Origin: Chromatiaceae bacterium
GTDB lineage: Bacteria > Pseudomonadota > Gammaproteobacteria > Chromatiales > Chromatiaceae
Reading direction: 5' to 3'
Length of the DNA: 64,000 nucleotides
Assembly (NCBI GenBank): GCA_024235255.1
Contig: JACKMT010000002.1
Coordinates: 62,001 to 126,000, forward strand
Made by a program: the position numbers and the translations under genes. Shown in pieces: positions 44,484 through 52,922 of this stretch. The notes under the pieces are model-generated. The model was given only the letters and a program-made list of their open reading frames with translations. It did no database searches and was not told the DNA's origin. Position 1 is the stretch's first letter. Each line of letters starts with the position of its first letter.

Positions 44484-45059
44484 CTACCACTTGTATACTG
44501 TCTGCAGCACCACCACGGTGCTGGCCGCCCCGCCCACCCCGCGGGCGGTCACCTGCAAATAGATATCTGAAGTATCCAGCGATTGCGCCGCCTCCAGACT
44601 TTCCGTGCTGGGCGGCAGTTTTTCGATTAAATAGACCGGCTGTGCGGCAACCCCGCCGGGCGATGCATCCACACTGGGCAGCGCCTGCCCACCGCTCAAC
44701 ACCACGCCGTTGGCGGCCCACCAGGCAGCATCCCGCTCATCCCACCAAGGCGTGCCGTTGGTAATCGTAGGGTATTGAGGATCAGGTGAATTCAGCGCCC
44801 ACAGCGGGCTGGTATCTGAACTGTTGCTGATATCCCGGACATCTGGCAGGTTGGCTTGGGCTGCAATCCATTTCTCCGCTGCACGCAATGCCGATTCAGC
44901 CGCCTGGAACGCGGTGTTCCGGTCGCGCATATTGCCCGCCATCTTCTCCTCCAGGATATTGGTGTCCATAGTGGAGATGCCGAAAATCGTCATCAGCAGC
45001 AGAATCATCAGTGCGGCTATCATCACCGCGCCGCGCTGGCGTTTAGGCTCGATTCTCAT
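44484..45059 (-). CDS. pilX: Type IV pilus assembly protein PilX
   Basis: This 191-residue minor pilin-like protein has a short basic start (MRIEPKRQRG), the PilX hydrophobic helix AVMIAALMILLLMTIFGI, then MDTNILEEKMAGNMRDRNTAFQAAESALR, the family motif. It lacks the usual Glu5, as is common in PilX. It overlaps the pilW stop by four bases and ends 21 bp before pilY1. It links PilY1 to the pilin complex. Confidence 0.9.
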   Translation of the reverse strand: MRIEPKRQRGAVMIAALMILLLMTIFGISTMDTNILEEKMAGNMRDRNTAFQAAESALRAAEKWIAAQANLPDVRDISNSSDTSPLWALNSPDPQYPTITNGTPWWDERDAAWWAANGVVLSGGQALPSVDASPGGVAAQPVYLIEKLPPSTESLEAAQSLDTSDIYLQVTARGVGGAASTVVVLQTVYKW

Positions 45060-46054
45060 GGTAGTTTGTTCCTGATACCGACAGTGGCATTCATCTGCTG
45101 GGTCAGTGCTTGACTGTCGACGGTGACGTTCTGGCTCTTTGATACAAGCGTCAAGTCCATACGCACGCTGGTCACATTGGCCCAGTTGGCCACGGTCGCA
45201 CCGTCAACGTACTGATCGGCCGCCAGATCGCTGTTGGTGTCCTCGCCGTAGAGCAGCTCGAGATCCTGAATGCCGTCCACCAGCTCCTGGGGTGTGCCGC
45301 CGTTCTCGCGCACAAACAGGGCCGGCTGGCCAAAGTTGTTCTGCCTCAGAAAAAAATCGGAGTGAATAAATTTGAACACCTGGCCATCGGTTGAGTAGGG
45401 TTTGCTCAGGCGGGCACTGCTATTGCTGCCGGAACCGTGGCTTATCTGCACTTCCGTCGAACTTTTGGAAATGCCGGTAATCTGAAACAGGTCGGAGGTT
45501 TCGCAATCGGTGATCAGTATGTAGTCGTTGACCGCCAGATCACAACTGGTATTGCCATTGATTGTCAGAGTGGCGCTGTCCGAGGTCATCGCCGAATTCA
45601 GGTTGCCGCCGCAGGAGTCGACCCGCTCTGCGCGGCTGACGGTGATAACATCGCTGCCTGCCTTGACACTGGTTGGATCATCGGAGGTGGAGCCGGTATC
45701 ACCATAGAGCGGCGAGAAGGCGCTGCCGCTATATTCGTAGCCGCGTATCGACTGATTGGAGCTGAATGTGCCGCTGCCCGGCATGTTGTTGGCCAGCACA
45801 TTGGGCACCACCGCCGCCAGGTTGCCGCACCCCTGATACCCCGACATCCGAATGTTCCGTGCCAGCACCTCCATCGCGTAGCGGCCGTTCTCCTGGATCA
45901 CGGAGAGCGCATCCTGGGTGCGATAAGCCTGTTTGCTGGAGAGAAACACGTTGGTCATGCCGATGGTCATGATCATACCGAGCACCAGCGCGATCAGGAT
46001 CTCGACCAGGCCAAATCCGGCGTTGCGTGTTTTGTGATAAATGGGCTGTCGCAT
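45056..46054 (-). CDS. pilW: Type IV pilus minor pilin PilW
   Basis: The product is 332 residues from the ATG at 46054, two bases after the pilV stop; the upstream extension lies inside pilV. The prepilin motif is NAG-FGLVEILIALVLGMIMT with Glu5. SKQAYRTQDALSVIQENGRYAMEVLARNIRMSGYQGC is the PilW core. It forms the core minor pilin complex with PilV, PilX and FimT/FimU. Confidence 0.91.
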   Translation of the reverse strand: MRQPIYHKTRNAGFGLVEILIALVLGMIMTIGMTNVFLSSKQAYRTQDALSVIQENGRYAMEVLARNIRMSGYQGCGNLAAVVPNVLANNMPGSGTFSSNQSIRGYEYSGSAFSPLYGDTGSTSDDPTSVKAGSDVITVSRAERVDSCGGNLNSAMTSDSATLTINGNTSCDLAVNDYILITDCETSDLFQITGISKSSTEVQISHGSGSNSSARLSKPYSTDGQVFKFIHSDFFLRQNNFGQPALFVRENGGTPQELVDGIQDLELLYGEDTNSDLAADQYVDGATVANWANVTSVRMDLTLVSKSQNVTVDSQALTQQMNATVGIRNKLP

Positions 46055-46056
46055 GG

Positions 46057-46503
46057 TCAGATATCCGAAACGACTGTCATCGATTTTGGCGCTACGTCCG
46101 GGTTGCGGACATCGTCCCACTGCACGACTACCGTTGCCCGGCTGTCATTGAGCGTAATCGAACCGTCGCCGCTGGGCAGACGCTGGGAGAGCCTCCCAAT
46201 CCAGTCGATCAGATCCCGGTCCGCCTGAGTATTTGCCGAGGACGGCGGGGCATCATCGATGTCTATGGCATAGCCGGGCAGATTGACCATGTCGGGGCCC
46301 TGGTTGGCACGCATGCTGTCGACGATATCATAGGCAAGCAGGGTCGCCTGCGACCGCAGCAGTGAACTGTGATTGAGCTTGATACCGGTGGCCTGCAGCC
46401 CGGCCAGCCCCAACAGCCCAACCGAGAAGATCACCACGGTGACCAGCACCTCCACCAGCGTGAAGCCTTTACTGGAAGCTGCCGGCATGCAGGATTGATT
46501 CAT
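46057..46503 (-). CDS. pilV: Type IV pilus minor pilin PilV
   Basis: This 148-residue prepilin has the leader ending SSKG and the helix FTLVEVLVTVVIFSVGLLGLAGLQ, typical of PilV including the GLLGLAGLQ run. QATLLAYDIVDSMRANQ follows, another family motif. It is the second gene of the operon and starts 14 bp after fimT. Confidence 0.92.
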   Translation of the reverse strand: MNQSCMPAASSKGFTLVEVLVTVVIFSVGLLGLAGLQATGIKLNHSSLLRSQATLLAYDIVDSMRANQGPDMVNLPGYAIDIDDAPPSSANTQADRDLIDWIGRLSQRLPSGDGSITLNDSRATVVVQWDDVRNPDVAPKSMTVVSDI

Positions 46504-46517
46504 CTATTCACTCTCCG

Positions 46518-47051
46518 CTAATCGCAGTTGGTCGGATCGTAGTCAGGGTCGGTGGCGTCGTAGCGTATCGCACAGCTGGTTTTACAGGTGGTCACCCGCC
46601 CGGACGGCGAAATGTCCACACTGCGGACCAAACTGCTGCCGGTCACCGAAATATCAAAACAGCTCGCCGCAGAGACGTTGCCGAGAGCGGCAAAGGTAAT
46701 CGGCGCCGCGCCTATGGACAGAGCAACACTGCTTCCGGTAGGCGGGGCTTTAAACTGACGATAAACCACCCAGTCATCGGGGTCGGCGGCATCGAGATTG
46801 GTACCTGCATTCCAGCCGCCGCCCCAAGTGCCGATGGCTCCAACCTGGACGCTGGCTCCTTGTCTGACCGCTTCCGCACGCGCATAGTTGAGCGCAACGA
46901 CCAGTTCTTTGGAGGTGGTAGTCAGATCCCCGCTGCGTTTCATATTGGCAATACCCGGCACGCCGATGACCAGAATGACCGCAATTACCGCAACGGTTAC
47001 CATCAGTTCCACCAGGGTAAAGCCAGTAAAATTTTGCCGAAATCTAATCAT
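46518..47051 (-). CDS. fimT: FimT/FimU (GspH-type) minor pseudopilin
   Basis: The product is 177 residues from the ATG at 47051; a TTG at 47093 would add 14 residues outside the normal leader. Prepilin motif FTG-FTLVELMVTVAVIAVILVIGVPG, then TTSKELVVALNYARAEAVRQG, typical of GspH/FimT. The C-terminus has paired cysteines (TTCKTSC and PTNCD). It is first in the fimT-pilV-pilW-pilX-pilY1-pilY2-pilE operon. FimU is the other possible name. Confidence 0.88.
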   Translation of the reverse strand: MIRFRQNFTGFTLVELMVTVAVIAVILVIGVPGIANMKRSGDLTTTSKELVVALNYARAEAVRQGASVQVGAIGTWGGGWNAGTNLDAADPDDWVVYRQFKAPPTGSSVALSIGAAPITFAALGNVSAASCFDISVTGSSLVRSVDISPSGRVTTCKTSCAIRYDATDPDYDPTNCD

Positions 47052-47138
47052 GTGTAATGTATAGCGGATGAAGCTTGCGGATGCACAGGGCAAAAGGATG
47101 TCCGGTGTCGGATTCCCGACAAGCGGTCATTCTTTCTG

Positions 47139-47172
47139 GGTTCTAGGTCTATGGTTCCTAGTCCCTAGAACC
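47139..47172. repeat. 9-bp inverted repeat upstream of fimT and tRNA-Thr
   Basis: GGTTCTAGG (47139-47147) and CCTAGAACC (47164-47172) are perfect arms around a 16-base loop that itself contains a further CTAG. The stretch lies in the 186-bp gap between the fimT start and the tRNA. Role unknown. Confidence 0.45.
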
Positions 47173-47237
47173 TGGTATCTATTACACGGTTGTAGCTCGG
47201 GGCTCCTTTCTTTATACTTCGCCACGCCTCAAATAAG

Positions 47238-47313
<76 letters not shown>

Positions 47314-47330
47314 AACAGGTCTTCGCGACC

Positions 47331-48194
47331 ATGACCACACTTTTCGTAAATTGCCTGACCGTCATCGATGCATCATTGCTGGATCCTCAGCGCGGGCTGT
47401 TGGGCCAAAGCTGGCTGCTTGACATCGAGCTGGAAGGCTCGCTTGACCGTCAGGGTATGGTGCTGGATTTCGGCCAGGTCAAAAAGCAGATCAAGCAGTA
47501 TGTGGATCGCGAATTCGACCACAAACTGCTGATACCCGCTGCGTATTCAGGATATCGGATCGAAACGCATGGCGATTGCAGCAACGTCAGTTTTCAACTG
47601 CAGTCCGGCGCTGTGATTGAACACCGCGGGCCGGCGAGTGCCTGCGCCGAGATCGATGCTGAGTCGGTCGATGCGCACAGCTTGGCTGCCGCGATCACAA
47701 GCCGATTAAAACCGATGCTGCCGGACAACGTGCACCAGACCAGACTGCAGCTGCGCACTGAGGATATTCGGGGCGCCTGCTACCAATACAGCCACGGCTT
47801 AAAACACCACGAGGGTAATTGCCAGCGCATCGCCCACGGCCACCGCTCCCGTATTCATATTTACCGCAACCGGAAGCGAAGCCCGGAGCTGGAGTCCGAC
47901 TGGGCACTGCGCTGGAGAGATATCTACTTGGGCACCCGGAGCGACCTGCAGCGGGAGTTTACCCGCAGCGGTACGCACTACTGCCACTTCGGCTATGCCG
48001 CCGGAGAGGGTCGATTCGAACTGATTTTGCCGAAGAAACAGTGCTATCTGATCGACACCGACTCGACCGTGGAGAACCTGGCGCAGCACATCTGCACGAG
48101 TCTGGCACGGGAACAACCGGCAGCGCAGTTCCGGGTGGCGGCCTTCGAGGGAGTCAACAAAGGGGCGATCAGCGAGAGCGCGCTCGCGCGTTGA
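47331..48194 (+). CDS. Two-domain 6-pyruvoyl/6-carboxy-tetrahydropterin synthase-like protein
   Basis: This 287-residue protein is a tandem of two pterin synthase (PTPS/QueD-like) domains. The N-domain (1-115) has lost the zinc motif (GLLGQSW where LHGHxY is expected) but keeps MVLDFGQVKKQIKQYVDREFDHKLL. The C-domain (150-287) keeps the zinc histidines and catalytic cysteine, in QYSHGL and NCQRIAHGHRSRI, plus DSTVENLAQHI and FEGVNKGA. It lacks the DF..K..DH segment. The halves look complementary, so one composite site per chain is plausible. Pterin or queuosine-precursor chemistry is likely; the exact product is not known. It starts 17 bp after tRNA-Thr. Confidence 0.78.
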   Translation: MTTLFVNCLTVIDASLLDPQRGLLGQSWLLDIELEGSLDRQGMVLDFGQVKKQIKQYVDREFDHKLLIPAAYSGYRIETHGDCSNVSFQLQSGAVIEHRGPASACAEIDAESVDAHSLAAAITSRLKPMLPDNVHQTRLQLRTEDIRGACYQYSHGLKHHEGNCQRIAHGHRSRIHIYRNRKRSPELESDWALRWRDIYLGTRSDLQREFTRSGTHYCHFGYAAGEGRFELILPKKQCYLIDTDSTVENLAQHICTSLAREQPAAQFRVAAFEGVNKGAISESALAR

Positions 48195-48206
48195 TTCGAC
48201 CTCGTT

Positions 48207-49544
48207 TCAGCGCTCAAATTCCAGGCGCTTGCCACGCACCGCCTGGTTGACCCTACCTTCATGGTAGGCCACCACCCCATTGACGATGGTCGTCACCACA
48301 CGCGAGCGCAGCCGATACCCTTCGAGCGGCGTCCAGCCGCACTTGTAGCGAACCGATTCGCGCTCGATCCGATAGGGGCTGGCCAGGTCGATCAGCACCA
48401 GATCGGCCCAGTACCCCTCCCGCAGGTAGCCGCGCTGCGAGATATTGAATAGCCGCGCCGGCGCATGGCTGGTCTTCTCCACCAGCTGTTCGAGCGAAAT
48501 CAGCCGGTCATGGTAAAGCTCCAGCACCATCGGCAGCGCCCACTGCACCAGTGGCAGGCCGGCGGGCGCATTGAAATAGCTGCCCAGTTTCTCTTCGATT
48601 GTATGTGGTGCGTGGTCCGTGCCGATCACATCGATGCGGTTGTCGAGCAATGCCCTGCGGATGGCGTCCCGGTCCGCCCGGCTCTTGATCGCCGGATTGC
48701 ATTTAATCAAGGTGCCTTTCATCTCATAGTCGCGATCGTCGAAGAAGAGATGGTGCACACAGGCTTCCGCGGTGATCCGCTTCTCATCCAGCGGGCGTGC
48801 TTCCAACAGCTCGAGTTCGCGCGCCGTGGTCAGGTGCAGCACATGCAGACGGGTATCGTGGCGTTTTGCCAGCTCCACTGCCAGCGATGAAGAGAGATAA
48901 CAGGCTTCGGCGCTGCGAATCTGAGGGTGGCACGCGATTGGTACATCCGCACCGTACTTTTCGCGAAACAGCTGTTCGTTGCGCAGAATGGTCGGCGTAT
49001 CCTCGCAGTGGGTGGCCACCAGCGTCGGCGCATCGCTGAAAATGGCTTCCAGCGTTGTTGCATCATCGACCAGCATGTTGCCGGTTGAGGCCCCCATAAA
49101 CACCTTGATACCACAGGTCTGTTGCGGCTTAAGGTTTTGGATTTCAGGCAGATTGTCGTTGGTCGCCCCCAGGTAGAAGCTATGATTGGCCAGCGCGCGT
49201 TCCGCTGCCAGCGCGTATTTCTCCTCCAGCGCCGTCAGTGTCACTGTCTGTGGGTTGGTGTTGGGCATATCCATGAAGCTGGTGATGCCGCCGGCCAGCG
49301 CCGCTGCCGATTCACTGCGCATGTCCGCCTTGTGCGGGGCGCCGGGTTCACGGAAATGGACCTGATCGTCGATCATGCCGGGCAGCAACAGACGCCCATC
49401 CGCCTCCAGCACCCTGACCTCTCCGGTGGCGCTGATTTCAGTATCGATACGCTCGATACGACCGTCGGATATAAGCAGGTCGCCCTCTGCGATGCTGCCC
49501 TCGTTAACCATGCGTGCGTTCTTTACCAGAATGCCTTTGCTCAT
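48207..49544 (-). CDS. pyrC: Dihydroorotase (class I type)
   Basis: This 445-residue amidohydrolase of pyrimidine synthesis closes carbamoyl-aspartate to dihydroorotate. Seen are GRLLLPGMIDDQVHFREPG near residue 60, TSFMDMPNTNP, the lysine region GIKVFMGASTGNML, ATHCEDTP and LHVLHLTTARE, and IGTDHAPHTIEEK near 310. In the first metal motif glutamine stands where most class I enzymes have the first histidine (DDQVHF for DxHVHxR). I recall this Q form from other annotated bacterial dihydroorotases, so it is probably a functional variant. It is followed upstream by gloB with a two-base gap. Confidence 0.88.
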   Translation of the reverse strand: MSKGILVKNARMVNEGSIAEGDLLISDGRIERIDTEISATGEVRVLEADGRLLLPGMIDDQVHFREPGAPHKADMRSESAAALAGGITSFMDMPNTNPQTVTLTALEEKYALAAERALANHSFYLGATNDNLPEIQNLKPQQTCGIKVFMGASTGNMLVDDATTLEAIFSDAPTLVATHCEDTPTILRNEQLFREKYGADVPIACHPQIRSAEACYLSSSLAVELAKRHDTRLHVLHLTTARELELLEARPLDEKRITAEACVHHLFFDDRDYEMKGTLIKCNPAIKSRADRDAIRRALLDNRIDVIGTDHAPHTIEEKLGSYFNAPAGLPLVQWALPMVLELYHDRLISLEQLVEKTSHAPARLFNISQRGYLREGYWADLVLIDLASPYRIERESVRYKCGWTPLEGYRLRSRVVTTIVNGVVAYHEGRVNQAVRGKRLEFER

Positions 49545-49546
49545 CG

Positions 49547-50326
49547 TCAGTCGTACTCCCTGTCCTTCCAGGTCCTGATAGCGGTGAATACTGCGCTGGG
49601 CGATTTCAATCTGCTGCCGGTGTAGCGCTCCGCGGCGGCGATCACTGCCGGCTCGCTGCTGCGCAAAAAGGGATTGGTCTGTAACTCCAGGTCGAGGCGC
49701 GACGGGACCGAGGGAACACCTTTTTCCCGCAGCGTTTCCGTATCCCGTCGGCGCTGCTCGAGCACCGGATTGTCAGGCTCAACCCAGGCGGCGAACCCCA
49801 GATTATCCAATGTATATTCATGTGCGCAGTATAGCTGTGTCTCCGGGGGCAATGCCGCGATTCGCGCCAGCGAGTGGTGCAGCTGCTCATGGGTGCCGCT
49901 GAACACCCGGCCGCAACCGGCTGCAAACAGGGTATCGCCGCAAAACAGGGAATCTTGATGCAGATAGGCGATATGGCCTTCGGTATGTCCCGGAACGTCG
50001 AGCACCTGCAGCTCCGCGCCTACGCCCTCCAGCATGACCCGGTCGCCCTCGGTAAGTGCCTGCTCGACGGCAGGTATCGGCTCTCCCGCCGGGCCGTAAA
50101 CCACCGCCTCCGGCCAAGTGCGTTTAAGCTCCCTGATGCCGCCCACATGATCACCGTGCTTATGGGTGATCAGAATAGCCTCCAGCCTCAATCCAGCGCT
50201 ACGCAGACGCCGGATCACCGGGGTCGCATCCCCCGGATCGACCACTGCGGCAGCTGTGGCGCCCGGCTGCCGCAACAGCCAGATATAGTTGTCGTTAAAA
50301 GCGGGAATCGGCGTGATCTGTAACAT
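49547..50326 (-). CDS. gloB: Hydroxyacylglutathione hydrolase (glyoxalase II)
   Basis: This 259-residue metallo-beta-lactamase fold enzyme hydrolyses S-lactoylglutathione. Metal motif THKHGDHVGG near residue 55, VVDPGDATPVIRRL, GHTEGHIAYLHQDSLFCGDTLFAAGCGRVFSG near 110-140, and YCAHEYTLDNLGFA all match GloB. The C-terminal RSSEPAVIAAAERYTG is typical. Complete length. It may share a transcript with hisI (five bases upstream) and pyrC. Confidence 0.94.
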   Translation of the reverse strand: MLQITPIPAFNDNYIWLLRQPGATAAAVVDPGDATPVIRRLRSAGLRLEAILITHKHGDHVGGIRELKRTWPEAVVYGPAGEPIPAVEQALTEGDRVMLEGVGAELQVLDVPGHTEGHIAYLHQDSLFCGDTLFAAGCGRVFSGTHEQLHHSLARIAALPPETQLYCAHEYTLDNLGFAAWVEPDNPVLEQRRRDTETLREKGVPSVPSRLDLELQTNPFLRSSEPAVIAAAERYTGSRLKSPSAVFTAIRTWKDREYD

Positions 50327-50331
50327 TTGGA

Positions 50332-50757
50332 CTATTTTCCGTACAACTGCTCCGGGTCAATCAACGCTTCACTCGCCACCTCAACCCGGTCGCCGCGCAC
50401 CACATTGTAAAAGCAGCTGCGCCGGCCGGTGTGGCAGGCGGGGCCGGTTTGATCGACCTTCAGCAGAATCGTGTCGCCGTCACAGTCGAAGCTCATCTCC
50501 TTCAAAATCTGAATCTGTCCGGAGGATTCACCTTTTCTCCACAGCTTCTGGCGCGAACGCGACCAGTAGCAGACACGGTTACGCTGCAGCGTCTCCTCCA
50601 GCGCAACCCGATTCATCCATGCCATCATCAGCACTTCTCCGGTGTCAAACTGTTGTGAAACTGCCGGGATCAGCCCATCGCTGTTGTACGGCAGGCCATC
50701 CAGCACCTGCGCCAGAGGGAGGCTTTCGCCGAGTTTGAACTTTTCGGTCTCTTTCAT
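50332..50757 (-). CDS. hisI: Phosphoribosyl-AMP cyclohydrolase HisI
   Basis: The product is 141 residues from the ATG at 50757; a GTG at 50769 adds four. Zinc and magnesium motifs: SFDCDGDTILLKVDQTGPACHTGRRSCFYNV holds DxDxD-type acids and the cysteines. VLMMAWMNRVALEETL and CYWSRSRQKLWRKGESSGQ are family hallmarks. It performs the third step of histidine synthesis. It is a stand-alone hisI without the hisE domain. Confidence 0.93.
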   Translation of the reverse strand: MKETEKFKLGESLPLAQVLDGLPYNSDGLIPAVSQQFDTGEVLMMAWMNRVALEETLQRNRVCYWSRSRQKLWRKGESSGQIQILKEMSFDCDGDTILLKVDQTGPACHTGRRSCFYNVVRGDRVEVASEALIDPEQLYGK

Positions 50758-50879
50758 AGTTTTTTTCACTCGTTATAACTGCGCTGCATCATACCATTTC
50801 ATGCCGCTTGCTGGTGGTATACTGTGTGAGACCATTGCTTCCGTCCATTGTGCGGCAAGTTGACGACAGATTAGATCTG

Positions 50880-51209
50880 ATGCGCATTTTCAGAGTCACA
50901 TTCATCAACCAGGGCAAAATCTACCTGCTTTACGCAGAAGCCGTGCGGCAGGCGGAAGTATATGGCTTTGTAGAGATCGAAGGACTCATATTCGGCGAAA
51001 CCACTTCAGTTGTCATTGATCCGGGTGAGGAGAAGCTGAAAAACGAGTTTTCCGGCGTTACCCGGACACTGGTGCCGATGCACGCGGTCATTCGGGTGGA
51101 CGAAGTTCAAAAAAGGGGTCAGAGTAAGATCATGGAATTAGGCAAGGAGACCAACATCACCCCATTCCCCAGTTCTCTCTATACGCCGGGAAAGAACACC
51201 GACAACTGA
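50880..51209 (+). CDS. DUF1820-family protein
   Basis: This 109-residue protein starts MRIFRVTFINQGKIYLLYAE, contains FVEIEGLIFGETTSVVIDPGEEKLKNEF and ends with MHAVIRVDEVQKRGQSKI. This pattern fits the DUF1820 family of gammaproteobacteria, small cytoplasmic proteins of unknown function. It has no signal peptide or helix-turn-helix. It is 14 bp upstream of the dksA-like gene in the same orientation. Confidence 0.8.
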   Translation: MRIFRVTFINQGKIYLLYAEAVRQAEVYGFVEIEGLIFGETTSVVIDPGEEKLKNEFSGVTRTLVPMHAVIRVDEVQKRGQSKIMELGKETNITPFPSSLYTPGKNTDN

Positions 51210-51223
51210 GATATTGAAATCAC

Positions 51224-51562
51224 ATGAACAATCACGAAGCGATACGGCAGCGGCTGTTGCAGCGCAGGGACACTCTGATCCGGCGGATGCAGGAGATTGC
51301 GGATGAACAGCAGCATGTCCACGGCCCGCTGTCACAGGATTTTGCCGAACAGGCGACTGAGCGCGAACATGAAGAGGTGCTTGACGCGCTAGGTGAGGCG
51401 GGACGGCTCGAACTGAGTCAGATCAACCGCACACTGGAACGTATCGACAGCGGAGAGTACGGCATCTGTGCCGACTGTGGGGAGTCGATCGCCGAGGCAA
51501 GACTGGAAATCCTGCCCAACTCCGAGTACTGCGTCAGCTGCGCTGAGCGACATGGCCACTGA
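51224..51562 (+). CDS. TraR/DksA-family zinc-finger protein
   Basis: This 112-residue protein has an N-terminal helical hairpin (LLQRRDTLIRRMQEIADEQQ ... EREHEEVLDALGEAGRLELSQI) and the C4 zinc finger YGICADCGESI ... YCVSCAERHG. The coiled-coil tip region (HGPLSQDFAEQATE) has acidic residues but not the exact DxxDxA of DksA. It is shorter than DksA (about 150). It probably binds the RNA polymerase secondary channel; regulatory target unknown. Confidence 0.87.
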   Translation: MNNHEAIRQRLLQRRDTLIRRMQEIADEQQHVHGPLSQDFAEQATEREHEEVLDALGEAGRLELSQINRTLERIDSGEYGICADCGESIAEARLEILPNSEYCVSCAERHGH

Positions 51563-51768
51563 CTGGAAGTACCCGTCGGCCGACACTGATTTACCCCGAC
51601 TCGATTGCGATTAATCATTGCCCTGCACCCGGAGCAATGGGGATGATATCCCCTACAGTAATACCTGAGAGGGCTACTGAGGGTATTTTTTCATTACTCC
51701 TAATCGCTACCGCTGCGAGGGTTGTGGCTATCTCAGGGGACAGTTCGAATCGGGACGGGAGCAGTGAC

Positions 51769-52233
51769 ATGCCGCGTATTACCAACGACCAGGAACTCAG
51801 AGCTGCGCTTGACCGCTTATCGATCGAAGACCAGCGAACCATCGGGCTGCTATTTGCCGGTAATATCAAAATCCCGAAGATGAGTCCGGCATTACAGAAA
51901 GCGCTGGATCTGGCATTGGATGCCGACAACGGGGACCAAGAACGCGAGTTGGCCTATAAAACGGCTAAATCAGTCGCCGCCAACACTTACACAGCCTGCG
52001 GTCGGGATACTGACTGGGAAGCCCAAGCCGAACATTTCGTCGCTGCCGCCTGCAGCGCTGCGCTTGCCCCTGAGGCAAAATTGATGCCTGCCACCGATCC
52101 GGCTTGGAGATCTGCGGTTCAATCGCGCATGGCAAACAACTGCCTGATGATGGAGAGTGCGATCTCCGAAGTCCGTAACGAAGCGCAAAAACAGTACGAA
52201 ATTTGTGAGGAGTTCCTGCAGGCGCTAGGCTGA
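51769..52233 (+). CDS. Uncharacterised protein, 154 residues
   Basis: Start chosen at the ATG at 51769, with GGGAG seven bases upstream; the longer frame to 51637 has no ribosome site. It starts MPRITNDQELRAALDRLSIEDQRTIGLLFA, is mainly helical and has three cysteines (TACGR, AACSA, NNCLM). There is no signal peptide. The N-terminal QELRAALDRLSIEDQR hints at a conserved helical bundle, but I recognise no family. It stands alone. Confidence 0.55.
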   Translation: MPRITNDQELRAALDRLSIEDQRTIGLLFAGNIKIPKMSPALQKALDLALDADNGDQERELAYKTAKSVAANTYTACGRDTDWEAQAEHFVAAACSAALAPEAKLMPATDPAWRSAVQSRMANNCLMMESAISEVRNEAQKQYEICEEFLQALG

Positions 52234-52464
52234 TCAGATCCTCGTCTATACGTCCGACCGTTGAAATGGCCGCAGCGGTCGATATTCAACAGAGGGTCTG
52301 GGTTGCCAGATCTCTTTGCCACGAAAAATCACCCTAACCCTTTGCTGTCCGAGCCATAACGCGGTTAAGATAGTTTTCTGGGTCAGATAGTGAATTCACT
52401 GACAGCGGCAAAAGGAGTTATTGACTGGCAAGCAAAAGGCTATTGTGCCTTCAAGGAGAGGCTG

Positions 52465-52830
52465 ATGACGGTTTGTAATAAAATCAGGGGCGTTACAAGT
52501 AGTCATGAATGGGTCGCTGACCTGTTTTCATTACTGGCGGTGGTAATGCTGTTCGGGACCATCTGGGCGGGGGTCGAGTATCAACGGCCACTGCTTGGCT
52601 GGATTTCACAAAATGTCATTCTGCATGGCTCGTCGGTTATCGCGGCTGTTGCGCTCGATGTTTTCCTCATCGTTCTGTTTTTAAACATTGGCTCTTCTCG
52701 GTTTTCCGATTCACCAGGCGACAGTTGCTTCGGCACCTTCCGCGGACGGAGAAGGGGGGGAGCTTCGATCGGCAGTATATTTCATAGCTGGCTCCACCAT
52801 ATGGAAAATGTGAATAAAAAGCATCGCTAG
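52465..52830 (+). CDS. Uncharacterised two-helix membrane protein
   Basis: The product is 121 residues from the ATG at 52465, preceded by AAGGAG six bases upstream; a GTG at 52390 would give 146. It has two membrane helices (LFSLLAVVMLFGTIWAGV and VIAAVALDVFLIVLFLNI) and a basic, glycine/serine-rich C-terminal tail (FRGRRRGGASIG). No family recognised. It lies before the converging histone-deacetylase-family gene. Confidence 0.5.
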   Translation: MTVCNKIRGVTSSHEWVADLFSLLAVVMLFGTIWAGVEYQRPLLGWISQNVILHGSSVIAAVALDVFLIVLFLNIGSSRFSDSPGDSCFGTFRGRRRGGASIGSIFHSWLHHMENVNKKHR

Positions 52831-52922
52831 TCCGAACGATGCCTCTGTGTGCGCTCTCACCCCGCATGGTGATCTGTAAAACGAACGCCGTCGGTGTCGG
52901 TATCGTAGGCTCGTACTGTATG

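Noticed and set aside
47088..47103. Sigma-54-like element upstream of fimT on the minus strand
   Set aside because: GG and TTGC spacing is right but the CAC after GG is absent; too weak to call.
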